Notes: generated by a model not told the origin, from the sequence alone. Shown: positions 27,634 through 36,344, numbered from the stretch's first letter. The stretch is DNA of 37,368 bases from Minisyncoccota bacterium (GCA_028693895.1 JAQUUL010000003.1:1-37368); one strand, 5' to 3'. Translations and numbers: made by a program.

Positions 27634-28089
27634 ATGTTTTATGAATTGCAAACTTTTTTAATAGCAATGACACCCATTTTTGAATTAAGGGGTTCTATTC
27701 CAATTGCTTTATTTCAATATAATTTATCTATTAATTCAGCTTTTATTTTTTCAGTATTAGGAAATATATTTTCTTCAATAATTATTCTCCTTTTTTTAGA
27801 TAAAGTATCAATGTTTCTTTCGCAAAAAAGCAAGCTATTTAATAAATTTTTTGAATGGCTTTTTTCAAGAACGAGAAGAAAACATCAAAAAAAGTATGAA
27901 AAGTTTAAAGAGTTATTTCTAGTTATCTTTGTTGCAATTCCATTACCAGTAACGGGAGCTTGGACTGGTTCTTTATGTGCTTTTCTTTTTGATATACCTT
28001 TTAAAAAATCTTTTCCTTTGATATCATTAGGAATAATAATAGCAGGTATAATAGTTACAATAATTAGTCTAGGAATAAAAATTATATGA
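27634..28089 (+). CDS. Small multi-drug export protein (SMEP, PF06695-like) membrane protein
   Basis: MFYELQTFLIAMTPIFELRGSIPIAL, FVAIPLPVTGAWTGSLCAFLF, multiple TM segments. Confidence 0.85.
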   Translation: MFYELQTFLIAMTPIFELRGSIPIALFQYNLSINSAFIFSVLGNIFSSIIILLFLDKVSMFLSQKSKLFNKFFEWLFSRTRRKHQKKYEKFKELFLVIFVAIPLPVTGAWTGSLCAFLFDIPFKKSFPLISLGIIIAGIIVTIISLGIKII

Positions 28090-28739
28090 ATAAATTAATT
28101 ATAGCAAATTGGAAGTGTAATCCACCAACAATAGAAGAAGCCAAAGAATTATTTGAGAAAATTAAAGACAATGCTTTAGAAAAAAATGTTGTTATTTGTC
28201 CGCCTTCAATATTTCTTTCATCTTTAATTTGCGAAGGAATAAAGTTTGGAGTCCAGAATTGTTTTTGGAAAGAGAAAGGTGCTTTTACTGGAGAAATATC
28301 TCCTCAGATGATTAAAAGTCTTGGTGTAAACTATGTTATTATTGGACACTCAGAAAGAAGAAATATATTAAAAGAAACTAATGAAGAAATTATTCAAAAA
28401 ATTAATGAAGCTGTTAGGGCAGGTCTAACCCCAATCGTTTGTATTGGAGAATCTAAAGGAGAAGATACTTTTGAGGTATTAAATAATCAAATTAAAGATA
28501 TAGACGAAAATATCATTTTAGCTTATGAGCCATTATGGGCCATTGGAACAGGGGAGAGTGCACCAATTGAAAAAGTAAAAGAAGTAAAAAGTTTTTTGAA
28601 AGATAGAAAAGTTCTTTATGGGGGAAGTGTTAATTCTCAAAATGCTCCAAATTATTTAGAAATAACAGACGGTCTTTTAGTTGGCGGAGCGTCTCTTAAT
28701 TCAGAAGAGTTTTCTAAAATTATATTGTGCGACATTTAA
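28086..28739 (+). CDS. tpiA: Triosephosphate isomerase (short form)
   Basis: LIIANWKCNPP, GAFTGEISPQMIKSLGVNYVIIGHSERR, AYEPLWAIGTGESAP, YGGSVNSQNAPNY, GLLVGGASL. Confidence 0.95.
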   Translation: MNKLIIANWKCNPPTIEEAKELFEKIKDNALEKNVVICPPSIFLSSLICEGIKFGVQNCFWKEKGAFTGEISPQMIKSLGVNYVIIGHSERRNILKETNEEIIQKINEAVRAGLTPIVCIGESKGEDTFEVLNNQIKDIDENIILAYEPLWAIGTGESAPIEKVKEVKSFLKDRKVLYGGSVNSQNAPNYLEITDGLLVGGASLNSEEFSKIILCDI

Positions 28740-29692
28740 TTCTTCATATCTTTTCCGCTATGAAATTGCCTGTGAACATCTCTTAATCTTTTATTAGTAA
28801 CATGAGTATATATTTGTGTGGTGGCAATATTTCTATGTCCCAAAAATTCTTGAATTGTTCTCAAATCAACTCCTTGTCCAAGTAAATCAGTTGCATAACT
28901 ATGCCTTAAAGTGTGAGGAGTTGTAAAAAAAGGAATATTTGCTAATGTGGCATACTTCTTTACGATTCTTTCTATTGAACGAGGCGTTAAACGGGCCTCT
29001 AAAGCTGTTTTAGACCTATAATTGATAAATAGAGCCTTCTCATCATCTCCGCGTGTTTTGAGGTAATTTTTAACCCAATCTAATGCTCTTTTTGAGAAAT
29101 ATACAGTTCTAGGATGATTTCCTTTACCTATAATACTTATTTCAAGGTCTTCTTTGTTTTCTATGTTCTTAAATTGTTCTTTATTCAATGCGACTAATTC
29201 AGCTATTCTTAATCCTGTAGAAAATAATGATTCAAGTATCGCACGATCTCTTAAACCGCTCATGTTTTCTATATTAGGAGCAAGTAATAATTTTTCTATT
29301 TGATCCAGCGTTAAGAACTTTATAGTTTTTTCTTTTTGAGCATCTTTAGATAGTTTTATCTTATCAGCTGGTAAAGAGATAACATCTTTATCAGTGAAAA
29401 AGCTTAAAAGGGCTCTTAAGGCAATTAAATAGTAATTTTGAGTAAGCTTAGACAATGGCTTATTTTTTTCATCTTTATATCTAGCCAAGTATAATCTATA
29501 ATTCCAAACTTCTTCAGGAGTTAATTGATGAGGAAGTAAATCTTTTTTATTTGTAATTAAAAGCCAGTCAGTAAACTTTTTTAAATATCTGCTATAATTT
29601 TTTTGAGTATTATCTGATAGTCCTTTTTCAATTTCACAATAATCGAGAAAGTCAGGAATATGCTTGATTATGGGCTTATTTGAATTATCCAT
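28736..29692 (-). CDS. Tyrosine recombinase, XerC/XerD family
   Basis: N-terminal SAM-like DNA-binding domain (LDYCEIEKGLSDNTQKNYSRYLKKF), catalytic GLRIAELVALN, PHTLRHSYATDLLGQGVDLRTIQEFLGHRNIATTQIYTHV. Confidence 0.95.
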   Translation of the reverse strand: MDNSNKPIIKHIPDFLDYCEIEKGLSDNTQKNYSRYLKKFTDWLLITNKKDLLPHQLTPEEVWNYRLYLARYKDEKNKPLSKLTQNYYLIALRALLSFFTDKDVISLPADKIKLSKDAQKEKTIKFLTLDQIEKLLLAPNIENMSGLRDRAILESLFSTGLRIAELVALNKEQFKNIENKEDLEISIIGKGNHPRTVYFSKRALDWVKNYLKTRGDDEKALFINYRSKTALEARLTPRSIERIVKKYATLANIPFFTTPHTLRHSYATDLLGQGVDLRTIQEFLGHRNIATTQIYTHVTNKRLRDVHRQFHSGKDMKN

Positions 29693-29711
29693 ATATTAAT
29701 TGTCGCTTAAC

Positions 29712-29972
29712 CTACATTGTACGACATTTATGATTATATATCCTTACACCCCTTTTTGTCAACAATAAAGGATGACATATGTCATCCCATTCAATTTTGG
29801 CGCTATAATTTATAGCGGCATTGGCGAAGATACTTATAAGAGCACTCCTTTCTCTCTTATCAAGCTTCTTCTCAATCTCTACGATTTTATTAAGAGCTTC
29901 TCTGATTTTTCCGTTTTCTGCAAGCTCTTTTACTGTTCCAAAATTTTTTAGATTGTAAATAACTCTGTCCAT
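29712..29972 (-). CDS. Hypothetical small protein with strong promoter and SD
   Basis: MDRVIYNLKNFGTVKELAENGKIREALNKIVEIEKKLDKRERSALISIFANAAINYSAKIEWDDICHPLLLTKRGVRIYNHKCRTM; preceded by AAGGTG SD-like motif. Confidence 0.55.
   Translation of the reverse strand: MDRVIYNLKNFGTVKELAENGKIREALNKIVEIEKKLDKRERSALISIFANAAINYSAKIEWDDICHPLLLTKRGVRIYNHKCRTM
29733..29762 (-). promoter_or_regulatory. Promoter for the Xer recombinase gene
   Basis: Minus strand TTGACA (complement 29757-29762) - 18 nt - TATAAT (complement 29733-29738). Confidence 0.6.
29770..29787. repeat. Perfect 18-bp palindrome GGATGACATATGTCATCC (operator-like)
   Basis: Read directly; lies 7 bp upstream of the -35 box of the xer promoter. 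Confidence 0.8.
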
Positions 29973-29989
29973 TTTCAATCACCTTATAT

Positions 29990-30018
29990 ATCATAATAAT
30001 ATATTAATATATTGTCAA
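29990..30018 (-). promoter_or_regulatory. Near-consensus sigma-70 promoter for ORF 29712-29972
   Basis: Minus strand TTGACA (complement 30013-30018) - 17 nt - TATGAT (complement 29990-29995), overlapping the uppS stop codon. Confidence 0.65.
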
Positions 30019-30701
30019 GAGCCTTTTCTTCTTTCTCTTTCTGAATAATTTTCTATGGCTTTTTCAAACTCTTTTCCTTTGAAATCAGGGAAAAGTTTAT
30101 TTGTGAAATATAATTGAGAGTATGATGTTTTCCACATCATAAATCCAGTTGAATTATGAGGATCATCTTTACAGCCAGTTCTAATAATAAAATCTACATC
30201 AGGAAGATTTTTTGTCCAAAGATTTTCCTTTATTTTTTCTTCTGTTACTTCCCCTTTAATTTTTTTAATACAATCAATCATTTCATCTGTTCCGTTGTAT
30301 GCCATTAAAAAGGTTAACAAGAAATTATTATAATCTTTAGTGCAATCTATTGCTTTTTCCATAGCTATTTTAGTAGATTCAGGAAAATATTCTTTCCACT
30401 TCCCTATTATTTGTATCTTAACCTTGTTTTTGTGTATGTCTTCATTGTTAATTACTCTATTGAATTGGTCCTCAAACACTATAAAAAGGTTTCTAACCTC
30501 TTCTTTTGTTCTTTTTGTAATATTGTCTAAAGAACTTCCCCAAAAGGTAAAATAAGGTATTTTAAGGCTTAGAACGGTATTTAATATATCTTCTAGTGTT
30601 TCTGCTCCTTTTTGGTGCCCCATTAAGGTAAAAAGTCCTTTTTTTTGCGCCCAACGTCTATTTCCATCAGGAATTAATGCAACATGTTTTAGAATATTCA
30701 T
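30015..30701 (-). CDS. uppS: Polyprenyl (undecaprenyl) diphosphate synthase
   Basis: KHVALIPDGNRRWAQKKGL, HQKGAETLEDIL, YFTFWGSSLDNITKRTKEEV, DVDFIIRTGCKDDPHNSTGFMMWKTSYSQLYF. Confidence 0.93.
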   Translation of the reverse strand: MNILKHVALIPDGNRRWAQKKGLFTLMGHQKGAETLEDILNTVLSLKIPYFTFWGSSLDNITKRTKEEVRNLFIVFEDQFNRVINNEDIHKNKVKIQIIGKWKEYFPESTKIAMEKAIDCTKDYNNFLLTFLMAYNGTDEMIDCIKKIKGEVTEEKIKENLWTKNLPDVDFIIRTGCKDDPHNSTGFMMWKTSYSQLYFTNKLFPDFKGKEFEKAIENYSERERRKGS

Positions 30702-30846
30702 ATGTTATTATTATTGGCTCTTTTTTTTGATTTTTAATATATATACAACCTAAAGAAAAGAAAAAAGAACAAATTAAAGCTAATAAAATAATGTTAATTA
30801 TAGTATCTCTTTTTTCTTTGACAAAATTGATTATTTTTGATAGCAT
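30667..30846 (-). CDS. Small single-TM protein (59 aa), not in ORF track
   Basis: MLSKIINFVKEKRDTIINIILLALICSFFFSLGCIYIKNQKKEPIIITYEYSKTCCINS*; overlaps the uppS start by 35 nt; fills an otherwise empty gap. Confidence 0.55.
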   Translation of the reverse strand: MLSKIINFVKEKRDTIINIILLALICSFFFSLGCIYIKNQKKEPIIITYEYSKTCCINS

Positions 30847-30848
30847 CT

Positions 30849-30898
30849 ACTTATTAATAATAAGTATTAATTAATCTAATGCTTATATATTAGATTAA
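30849..30898. repeat. Two inverted repeats in the rpmA upstream region
   Basis: ACTTATT-AAT-AATAAGT (30849-30865) and TTAATCTAAT (30871-30880)-GCTTATAT-ATTAGATTAA (30889-30898), the latter a perfect 10-bp stem. Confidence 0.7.
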
Positions 30899-30919
30899 AA
30901 TTAATAAAGAGTCAAAAAA

Positions 30920-31192
30920 ATGGCAACAACCAAATCCGCCGGTACAAGTCGTTTGGGAAGAGATTCAAACCCTAAGTATCTAGGCGTTAAATTATTCGAA
31001 GGACAAAAAACTAAAGTTGGTTCTATTATTATCCGTCAAAGAGGGACTAAGTTTCTTGCGGGTAAAAATGTAAAAATGGGAAAAGACAATACCCTTTATT
31101 CAATAAAAGAAGGTAAAGTCTATTTCACAACCAAAAGAAAAAAACTTTTTGATGGTTCTCAAAGAATAGCAAAAACAGTAAACGTAGAATAA
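30920..31192 (+). CDS. rpmA: 50S ribosomal protein L27
   Basis: MATTKSAGTSRLGRDSNPKYLGVKLFEGQKTKVGSIIIRQRGTKFLAGKNVKMGKDNTLYSIKEGKVYF. Confidence 0.93.
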   Translation: MATTKSAGTSRLGRDSNPKYLGVKLFEGQKTKVGSIIIRQRGTKFLAGKNVKMGKDNTLYSIKEGKVYFTTKRKKLFDGSQRIAKTVNVE

Positions 31193-31217
31193 AAAAGAGG
31201 ATTACTCCTCTTTTTTT
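31191..31217. terminator. Bidirectional terminator between rpmA and pyrG
   Basis: AAAAAAGAGGA (31191-31201)-TTAC-TCCTCTTTTTT (31206-31216). Confidence 0.8.
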
Positions 31218-32835
31218 ATTTCCCTGCTATTTTTATGAATTCCTTAAATAAAGGATGTGGGTTTAACGGACGAGATTTTAGCTCAGGATGGAATTGAACA
31301 GCAATAAAAAATGGATGATCTTTTAATTCAATTATTTCTACAAGATTCTTTTTGGGATTAACTCCTCCAATTACAAGACCCTTTGAAGTTAACAAATCTA
31401 AATATTTATTGTTAAATTCATATCTATGTCTATGCCTTTCTGAAATTGAATTTTGTTTGTAAGCTCTACTACTAATTGTTCCTTTTTTAATTTCACAATC
31501 CCATGATCCTAATCTCATTGTTGCACCATATTTATGATTTTTCATTACTTCTTTTTGCTCTTCCATTAAATCTATTAATGGGCTTTTAGTTGATGGTTCA
31601 AATTCAGTTGAAGTAGCATCTTTAATGTTGCAAACATTTCTAGCAAATTCAATAACGGCTAATTGCATTCCTAAACACAATCCTAAGAAAGGTATTTTAT
31701 TCTTTCTGCAATATTCTATTGCTTTAATCTTTCCTTCAGTTCCTCGAGATCCAAAACCACCAGGAACAATTATTCCATCGTAATTCTTAAGTATAGAAAC
31801 AGCATTTTTATCTTTTTCAATTGTTTCAGCAGATATCCACTCGATTACAGGATTTCTGTTGTTTGCCCATGCGCTATGTTTTATAGCTTCTATTACCGAT
31901 ATGTAAGAATCTGTTAAAGAAAAACCTCCGCTTTCAAAGTATTTTCCAACAATACCAATTCTAATATCTTTTTTGTTTTTATCATCAATTCTTTTAATGA
32001 GTTTTTTCCAATCTTCTCCTCCTTTCTTTTTAGTTCTTAGTTTTAGCTTCTTTAATATTCTTTCTCCCAATCCTTCTGTTTCAAAATTAAGAGGTATTTT
32101 ATATATTGAATCAGTATCAGGAGCAGAAATAACATCTTTAATGTCAACGCTACAAAATGTTGATATCTTTCTTTTTCTAGGTTCATCTAATGGAACACTT
32201 GCTCTTCCAAGTATGAAGTCTGCTTGAATACCAGATTCATTTAATAATCTTGAAGATGTTTGAGTTGGTTTTGTTTTCATCTCTCCTATTGTTTTTATAG
32301 TTGGAAGATAGGTTACTAAAGCAAAAAGAACTTTTTTAGGATATTTAAGTTTCATCATTCTCGCTGCCTCTAAGAATAAAAGATTTTGATATTCTCCTAC
32401 GGTTCCACCTATTTCAATAACAACAAAATCTAGTTTATCTTTTTTAGCCACCCTTTCAATTCTGCGAATTACTTCATTAGGAATATCTGGAACAACTTCA
32501 ACGCATCTACCGTTAAATTCAAGATTTCTTTCTCTTTGAATAACTGATTGATAGACTCTTCCTGTAGTAATCGAATTTTCAGTAGATAAGTCTATATTTA
32601 AGAATCTTTCATAATTACCTAAATCTTGATCGCATTCTGTTCCGTCGTCGGTAACAAAAGTTTCACCATGTTCTATTGGGTTCATTGTTCCTGCGTCAAC
32701 ATTGATATAAGGGTCAATTTTAACGGCTGAAACACTAAAACCTTTATCTTGAAGAATTCTTGCAATTGAAGCGGTAGCAGCTCCTTTTCCAACGCTTGAC
32801 ATTACCCCTCCTGCAACAAAAATATAGTGTGCCAT
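31216..32835 (-). CDS. pyrG: CTP synthase
   Basis: HYIFVAGGVMSSVGKGAATASIARILQDKGFSVSAVKIDPYINVDAGTMNPIEHGETFVTDDGTECDQDLGNYERF; GATase GFGSRGTEGKI, PFLGLCLGMQLAVIEFARN, AVQFHPELKSRP. Confidence 0.97.
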   Translation of the reverse strand: MAHYIFVAGGVMSSVGKGAATASIARILQDKGFSVSAVKIDPYINVDAGTMNPIEHGETFVTDDGTECDQDLGNYERFLNIDLSTENSITTGRVYQSVIQRERNLEFNGRCVEVVPDIPNEVIRRIERVAKKDKLDFVVIEIGGTVGEYQNLLFLEAARMMKLKYPKKVLFALVTYLPTIKTIGEMKTKPTQTSSRLLNESGIQADFILGRASVPLDEPRKRKISTFCSVDIKDVISAPDTDSIYKIPLNFETEGLGERILKKLKLRTKKKGGEDWKKLIKRIDDKNKKDIRIGIVGKYFESGGFSLTDSYISVIEAIKHSAWANNRNPVIEWISAETIEKDKNAVSILKNYDGIIVPGGFGSRGTEGKIKAIEYCRKNKIPFLGLCLGMQLAVIEFARNVCNIKDATSTEFEPSTKSPLIDLMEEQKEVMKNHKYGATMRLGSWDCEIKKGTISSRAYKQNSISERHRHRYEFNNKYLDLLTSKGLVIGGVNPKKNLVEIIELKDHPFFIAVQFHPELKSRPLNPHPLFKEFIKIAGK

Positions 32836-32843
32836 ATATTTGT

Positions 32844-33275
32844 TTAAATTATTATCTTAATTTTTCCACTTAACTCCCCTAATTTTATCTCAACTAAATA
32901 CTCCCCTATATGTTTTATTGGGCTATCAATTTTAATTTGATTTTTTTCAATATTATAACCAAGTTCTTTCAATTTTTCAGATATTTTTTGTTCATTTATT
33001 GATTCAAAAAGTTGTCCTTCGTCCCCTATTTTTGTTTCAATTTTAATTTCTTTAGAATTTATTTCTTTGATAGTTTTTTCGTTTTCTTTATTCTTTTCTT
33101 CAATCTTTTTTTCTTCTATTTTCTTTTTTTCTTCTAAATTTTTCAAAGAATCTTTATCTGCAATTATTGCAAAACCATTAGGTAAAAGAAAGTTTCTAGC
33201 ATAACCAGAAGAAACCTCTTTAATATCTAATTTTTTACCAACTCCTTTTATATCTTTTAATAATATTATTTTCAT
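32844..33275 (-). CDS. rplI: 50S ribosomal protein L9
   Basis: [37 protein letters not shown]. Confidence 0.94.
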   Translation of the reverse strand: MKIILLKDIKGVGKKLDIKEVSSGYARNFLLPNGFAIIADKDSLKNLEEKKKIEEKKIEEKNKENEKTIKEINSKEIKIETKIGDEGQLFESINEQKISEKLKELGYNIEKNQIKIDSPIKHIGEYLVEIKLGELSGKIKIII

Positions 33276-33277
33276 AT

Positions 33278-34447
33278 TTATATTATTTTATTAATTTCTT
33301 CTAATGCTTTTTCTAATTGACTATCATTATCATTATCAAATTCAATTTCAATATTTGGTAATATTCCTTCTCCATCAATTTTATTTCTATTTGGTGTTAG
33401 CCACTCCGCAATCGTAAGTTTTAAAGATAGTTTATTTGATAAACTTATTACTTTTTGAACAGTTCCTTTTCCAAAAGATTTTTGTCCAATAATCAAAGTA
33501 TTTTTATTATCCTTAATTGCTCCAGCAAGTATTTCAGCAGCCGAAGCAGTTCCTTCGTCAATTAAAATAACTAACGGATAATGACTAAAATTAGATGGTC
33601 CAGATGATTTAATCTCAGACTCAATATTGTCTTTATTTTTTTCAATCATTACTGTTTGTTCTTTATTTAAGAACCATCCAGCAACATCAATTGCTTGATT
33701 TACTAATCCTCCGGGATTACTTCTTAAATCTAAAATTATTCCTTCTGCCTTTGAGTTTAATATCTCAGAAGATATTTTTTTAAAATCTTGATAGGTTGAA
33801 TTGGAAAAATGATATAATCCTAAATGTGCAATTTTCTTCCCTGTTTCAGTTTCTATTAATTCCCACTCTACGGTAGGAACATTAATAATTGCTCTTGTGA
33901 TTTCTATATCAAAAGAATGTCCATCCCTTTCTATGGTTAAAATAACATTGGTTCCTTTTTCTCCTCTGATTTTTTTTACTGCTTCATCAATTGATAAATT
34001 AATTGTTGATTCTCCGTTTATTGCTAATATTATATCTTTAGGCTTTAATTCTGCTTTTTCAGCAGGAGTTCCTTTTATAGGAGAAATAGCTGTTAATTTA
34101 TTGTCTTTTATTGCTATTTGTAATCCTATTCCTTCAAAACTTCCAGTTATAGTTTCTTGAAGGTCTTCTGTTCCTTCAGGATCAAAAAATTCAGTATAAG
34201 GGTCATCTAATGCCTTAACCATTCCTGATATTGCTCCATATGTCATTTTTTCTAAATCAATCTTATCTTGATTGATATAGCTAATGTAAATATGGTCAAG
34301 AGTTTTTTTAAGAAGAGAAAAATCTATGTTTTCATCGGAATATGCCCTTTCGTAATAATCTTCAAATAAATATTGATGGAAATAAAAACCACCGATAAAA
34401 GAAATTAAAACAAAAAATAGTCCAATTATTTTTGAGTCAACTTTCAT
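33278..34447 (-). CDS. S41 family C-terminal processing peptidase (CtpA-like) with PDZ domain
   Basis: [112 protein letters not shown]. Start at MKVDSK. Confidence 0.94.
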   Translation of the reverse strand: MKVDSKIIGLFFVLISFIGGFYFHQYLFEDYYERAYSDENIDFSLLKKTLDHIYISYINQDKIDLEKMTYGAISGMVKALDDPYTEFFDPEGTEDLQETITGSFEGIGLQIAIKDNKLTAISPIKGTPAEKAELKPKDIILAINGESTINLSIDEAVKKIRGEKGTNVILTIERDGHSFDIEITRAIINVPTVEWELIETETGKKIAHLGLYHFSNSTYQDFKKISSEILNSKAEGIILDLRSNPGGLVNQAIDVAGWFLNKEQTVMIEKNKDNIESEIKSSGPSNFSHYPLVILIDEGTASAAEILAGAIKDNKNTLIIGQKSFGKGTVQKVISLSNKLSLKLTIAEWLTPNRNKIDGEGILPNIEIEFDNDNDSQLEKALEEINKII

Positions 34448-34475
34448 ATGCTTAAAGAATAGCATATTTTTAATT

Positions 34476-35687
34476 TTAAGACAATTTATCAGCTATTAAA
34501 TAGTTCCACTTGCAATCTTTTATTATAACATTGATATATTCACCTATTTTTCCTTTATTCAAGACAACTGCTCTTCCAGAATCAGTTCTTGCTAAATATT
34601 TATTATTTCTTTTTTCAACAATTAGAACATTAAACTTCTTATTGATATATTTTTTATTTTTTATTAAATTTTCTTCTTGAAATAATTTAGAAAGTTTTCT
34701 GGACCTTTCTTTTTTAATTCTATCTGGCAAATCTTTAAGTTCAAAATCCTCAGTTCCCTTTCTTCTTGAAAACTTAAAGATATGAATAACTTCTGGCTTT
34801 ATTTTTTTAATTAATTTTATAGTTTTATTAAATGATTCCTCTGTTTCTAAAGGATGCCCAACAATTATATCGGTAGCAATAATACTTTCTTTATAAAGTT
34901 TTCTAAATTTTTTAACTATATTTTCAAAATCTGAAGATAGATATCCTCTATGCATTTTTTTTAGTAAATTATCATCTCCTGATTGAAGTGGAAGGTGTAT
35001 AAATTTATAAATTTTATCTGATTCATAAAGATTTAAAAGTCTATCGTCAATATATTTAGGATTCATCATTCCTAATTTTATCTTAAATTTTCCATTAATC
35101 TTTATAATTTTTTCTAATAAATTAGACAAACAAGTCCCTCTATCAATTCCATATATAGATAAATCTTGAGAAGTTAATAGAATTTCTTTTATATTTTTAT
35201 TGACTAAGTTTCTTATCTTTTCTATGATATTTTCTTCTCCAAAAGAAAAGAGTTTTTTTCTTGCTAATTTTGTAGCACAGTAAGAACAATTTCCTAAACA
35301 TCCTTCAGAGATAGAAACTATTTTTGAAGGTAATGATGATTTATCAAGATTTATTTTCCTTGTTTCAATAATATCTCTTTTTACAGCTTCTTCAATTAGT
35401 AATATGTTTGATGGTCCAATAATTGCATCAGCAACTTTTTTACATTCTTCTAATGATATTTTAGGTAGGCATCCTGAAATAATGATTCTTTTTCCTTTAT
35501 CTTTTAATTTTTTTGATTCTTTTAATATCTTTCTTTCTGTTTTTTCTACTACTCCGCAAGTATTAATTACAACAAAATCAGCATCCTCTATAGAAGTTTC
35601 TTTGTGTTTCTTCAATAATATCTCTCTCATAATTTCTGAATCAGCTTGATTTAGCTTACAACCGTATGTTTTAATATAAAAATTCAT
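34476..35687 (-). CDS. MiaB/MtaB-family radical SAM tRNA methylthiotransferase, e-MtaB (archaeal/CDKAL1)-like
   Basis: YIKTYGCKLNQADSEIM, VVINTCGVVEKTE, SEGCLGNCSYCATKLARKKL (radical SAM CxxxCxxC), IKLGMMNPKYI, FIHLPLQSGDDNLLKKMHRGY, IATDIIVGHPLETEESF, C-terminal TRAM-like. Confidence 0.88.
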   Translation of the reverse strand: MNFYIKTYGCKLNQADSEIMREILLKKHKETSIEDADFVVINTCGVVEKTERKILKESKKLKDKGKRIIISGCLPKISLEECKKVADAIIGPSNILLIEEAVKRDIIETRKINLDKSSLPSKIVSISEGCLGNCSYCATKLARKKLFSFGEENIIEKIRNLVNKNIKEILLTSQDLSIYGIDRGTCLSNLLEKIIKINGKFKIKLGMMNPKYIDDRLLNLYESDKIYKFIHLPLQSGDDNLLKKMHRGYLSSDFENIVKKFRKLYKESIIATDIIVGHPLETEESFNKTIKLIKKIKPEVIHIFKFSRRKGTEDFELKDLPDRIKKERSRKLSKLFQEENLIKNKKYINKKFNVLIVEKRNNKYLARTDSGRAVVLNKGKIGEYINVIIKDCKWNYLIADKLS

Positions 35688-35726
35688 AAATTAATAATAT
35701 TTCATTTAATATCTTTTTTCAACTAA

Positions 35727-35752
35727 TGTAACAAAATTGATTTTAGTGTATT
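35727..35752 (+). promoter_or_regulatory. Putative ECF-type promoter upstream of the sigma factor gene
   Basis: TGTAACA (35727-35733) and GTATT (35748-35752), ~15-nt spacing; start codon at 35763, so the transcript would be leaderless or nearly so. Confidence 0.35.
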
Positions 35753-35762
35753 ATATATATTG

Positions 35763-36344
35763 ATGGAGGAAGACGAACTTAAAGATATAATTTTAAGAAT
35801 AAAAAACAAAGACAAAGATGCTTTTCAAAAGTTATTTGATTTATATTATGATAAAATTCTTAAATATGTTTTTAGAAGAACACTTGATGTTGAATATAGT
35901 AAAGATATAACCTCTAACGTTTTTCTTAAGGTTTTAGATAATATAGATAATTTCAGATGGAAAAATTTCAATGCTTGGATATTTAAAATTGCTACTAACG
36001 AAACAAATCAATATTTTAGAAAACAAAATAGATATAAGTTAATAATTGATGACCCAGAAATATATTTTAATTTAAGCGATAATAATAAAGCTTCAATAGA
36101 AATAGAAAAAAAGGTAGACAATGATAAATATTTATTAATATTGAATAAAGCGATAAAGCAATTAAAACCAATATATCAAGATATTTTACATCTAAGGTAT
36201 TTTGAGGAATTACCATATAATGAAATATCAATTATTTTAAGAAAGAATGAGTCAACAATTAGAGTTTATGCTAAAAGAGCAATAGAAGAATTAGAAATTG
36301 TGTTAAAGAATGACGCCGTTAATTTTATTAATTATGGAAATTGA
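35763..36344 (+). CDS. ECF-type sigma-70 family RNA polymerase sigma factor
   Basis: AFQKLFDLYYDKILKYVFRRTLDVEYSKDITSNVFLKVLDNIDNFRWKNFNAWIFKIATNETNQYFRK (region 2); LKPIYQDILHLRYFEELPYNEISIILRKNESTIRVYAKRAIEEL (region 4). Confidence 0.93.
   Translation: MEEDELKDIILRIKNKDKDAFQKLFDLYYDKILKYVFRRTLDVEYSKDITSNVFLKVLDNIDNFRWKNFNAWIFKIATNETNQYFRKQNRYKLIIDDPEIYFNLSDNNKASIEIEKKVDNDKYLLILNKAIKQLKPIYQDILHLRYFEELPYNEISIILRKNESTIRVYAKRAIEELEIVLKNDAVNFINYGN

Noticed and set aside
29701-29726. TGTCG...CGACA repeat as a chromosomal dif site for Xer
   Set aside because: Half-sites are only 5 bp and do not match the 11-6-11 dif architecture; kept only as a possible leader hairpin.
31973-32227. Plus-strand ORFs 31973-32227, 33897-34160, 35404-35649, 30340-30555
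   Set aside because: Antisense shadows of pyrG, the S41 protease, the methylthiotransferase and uppS.
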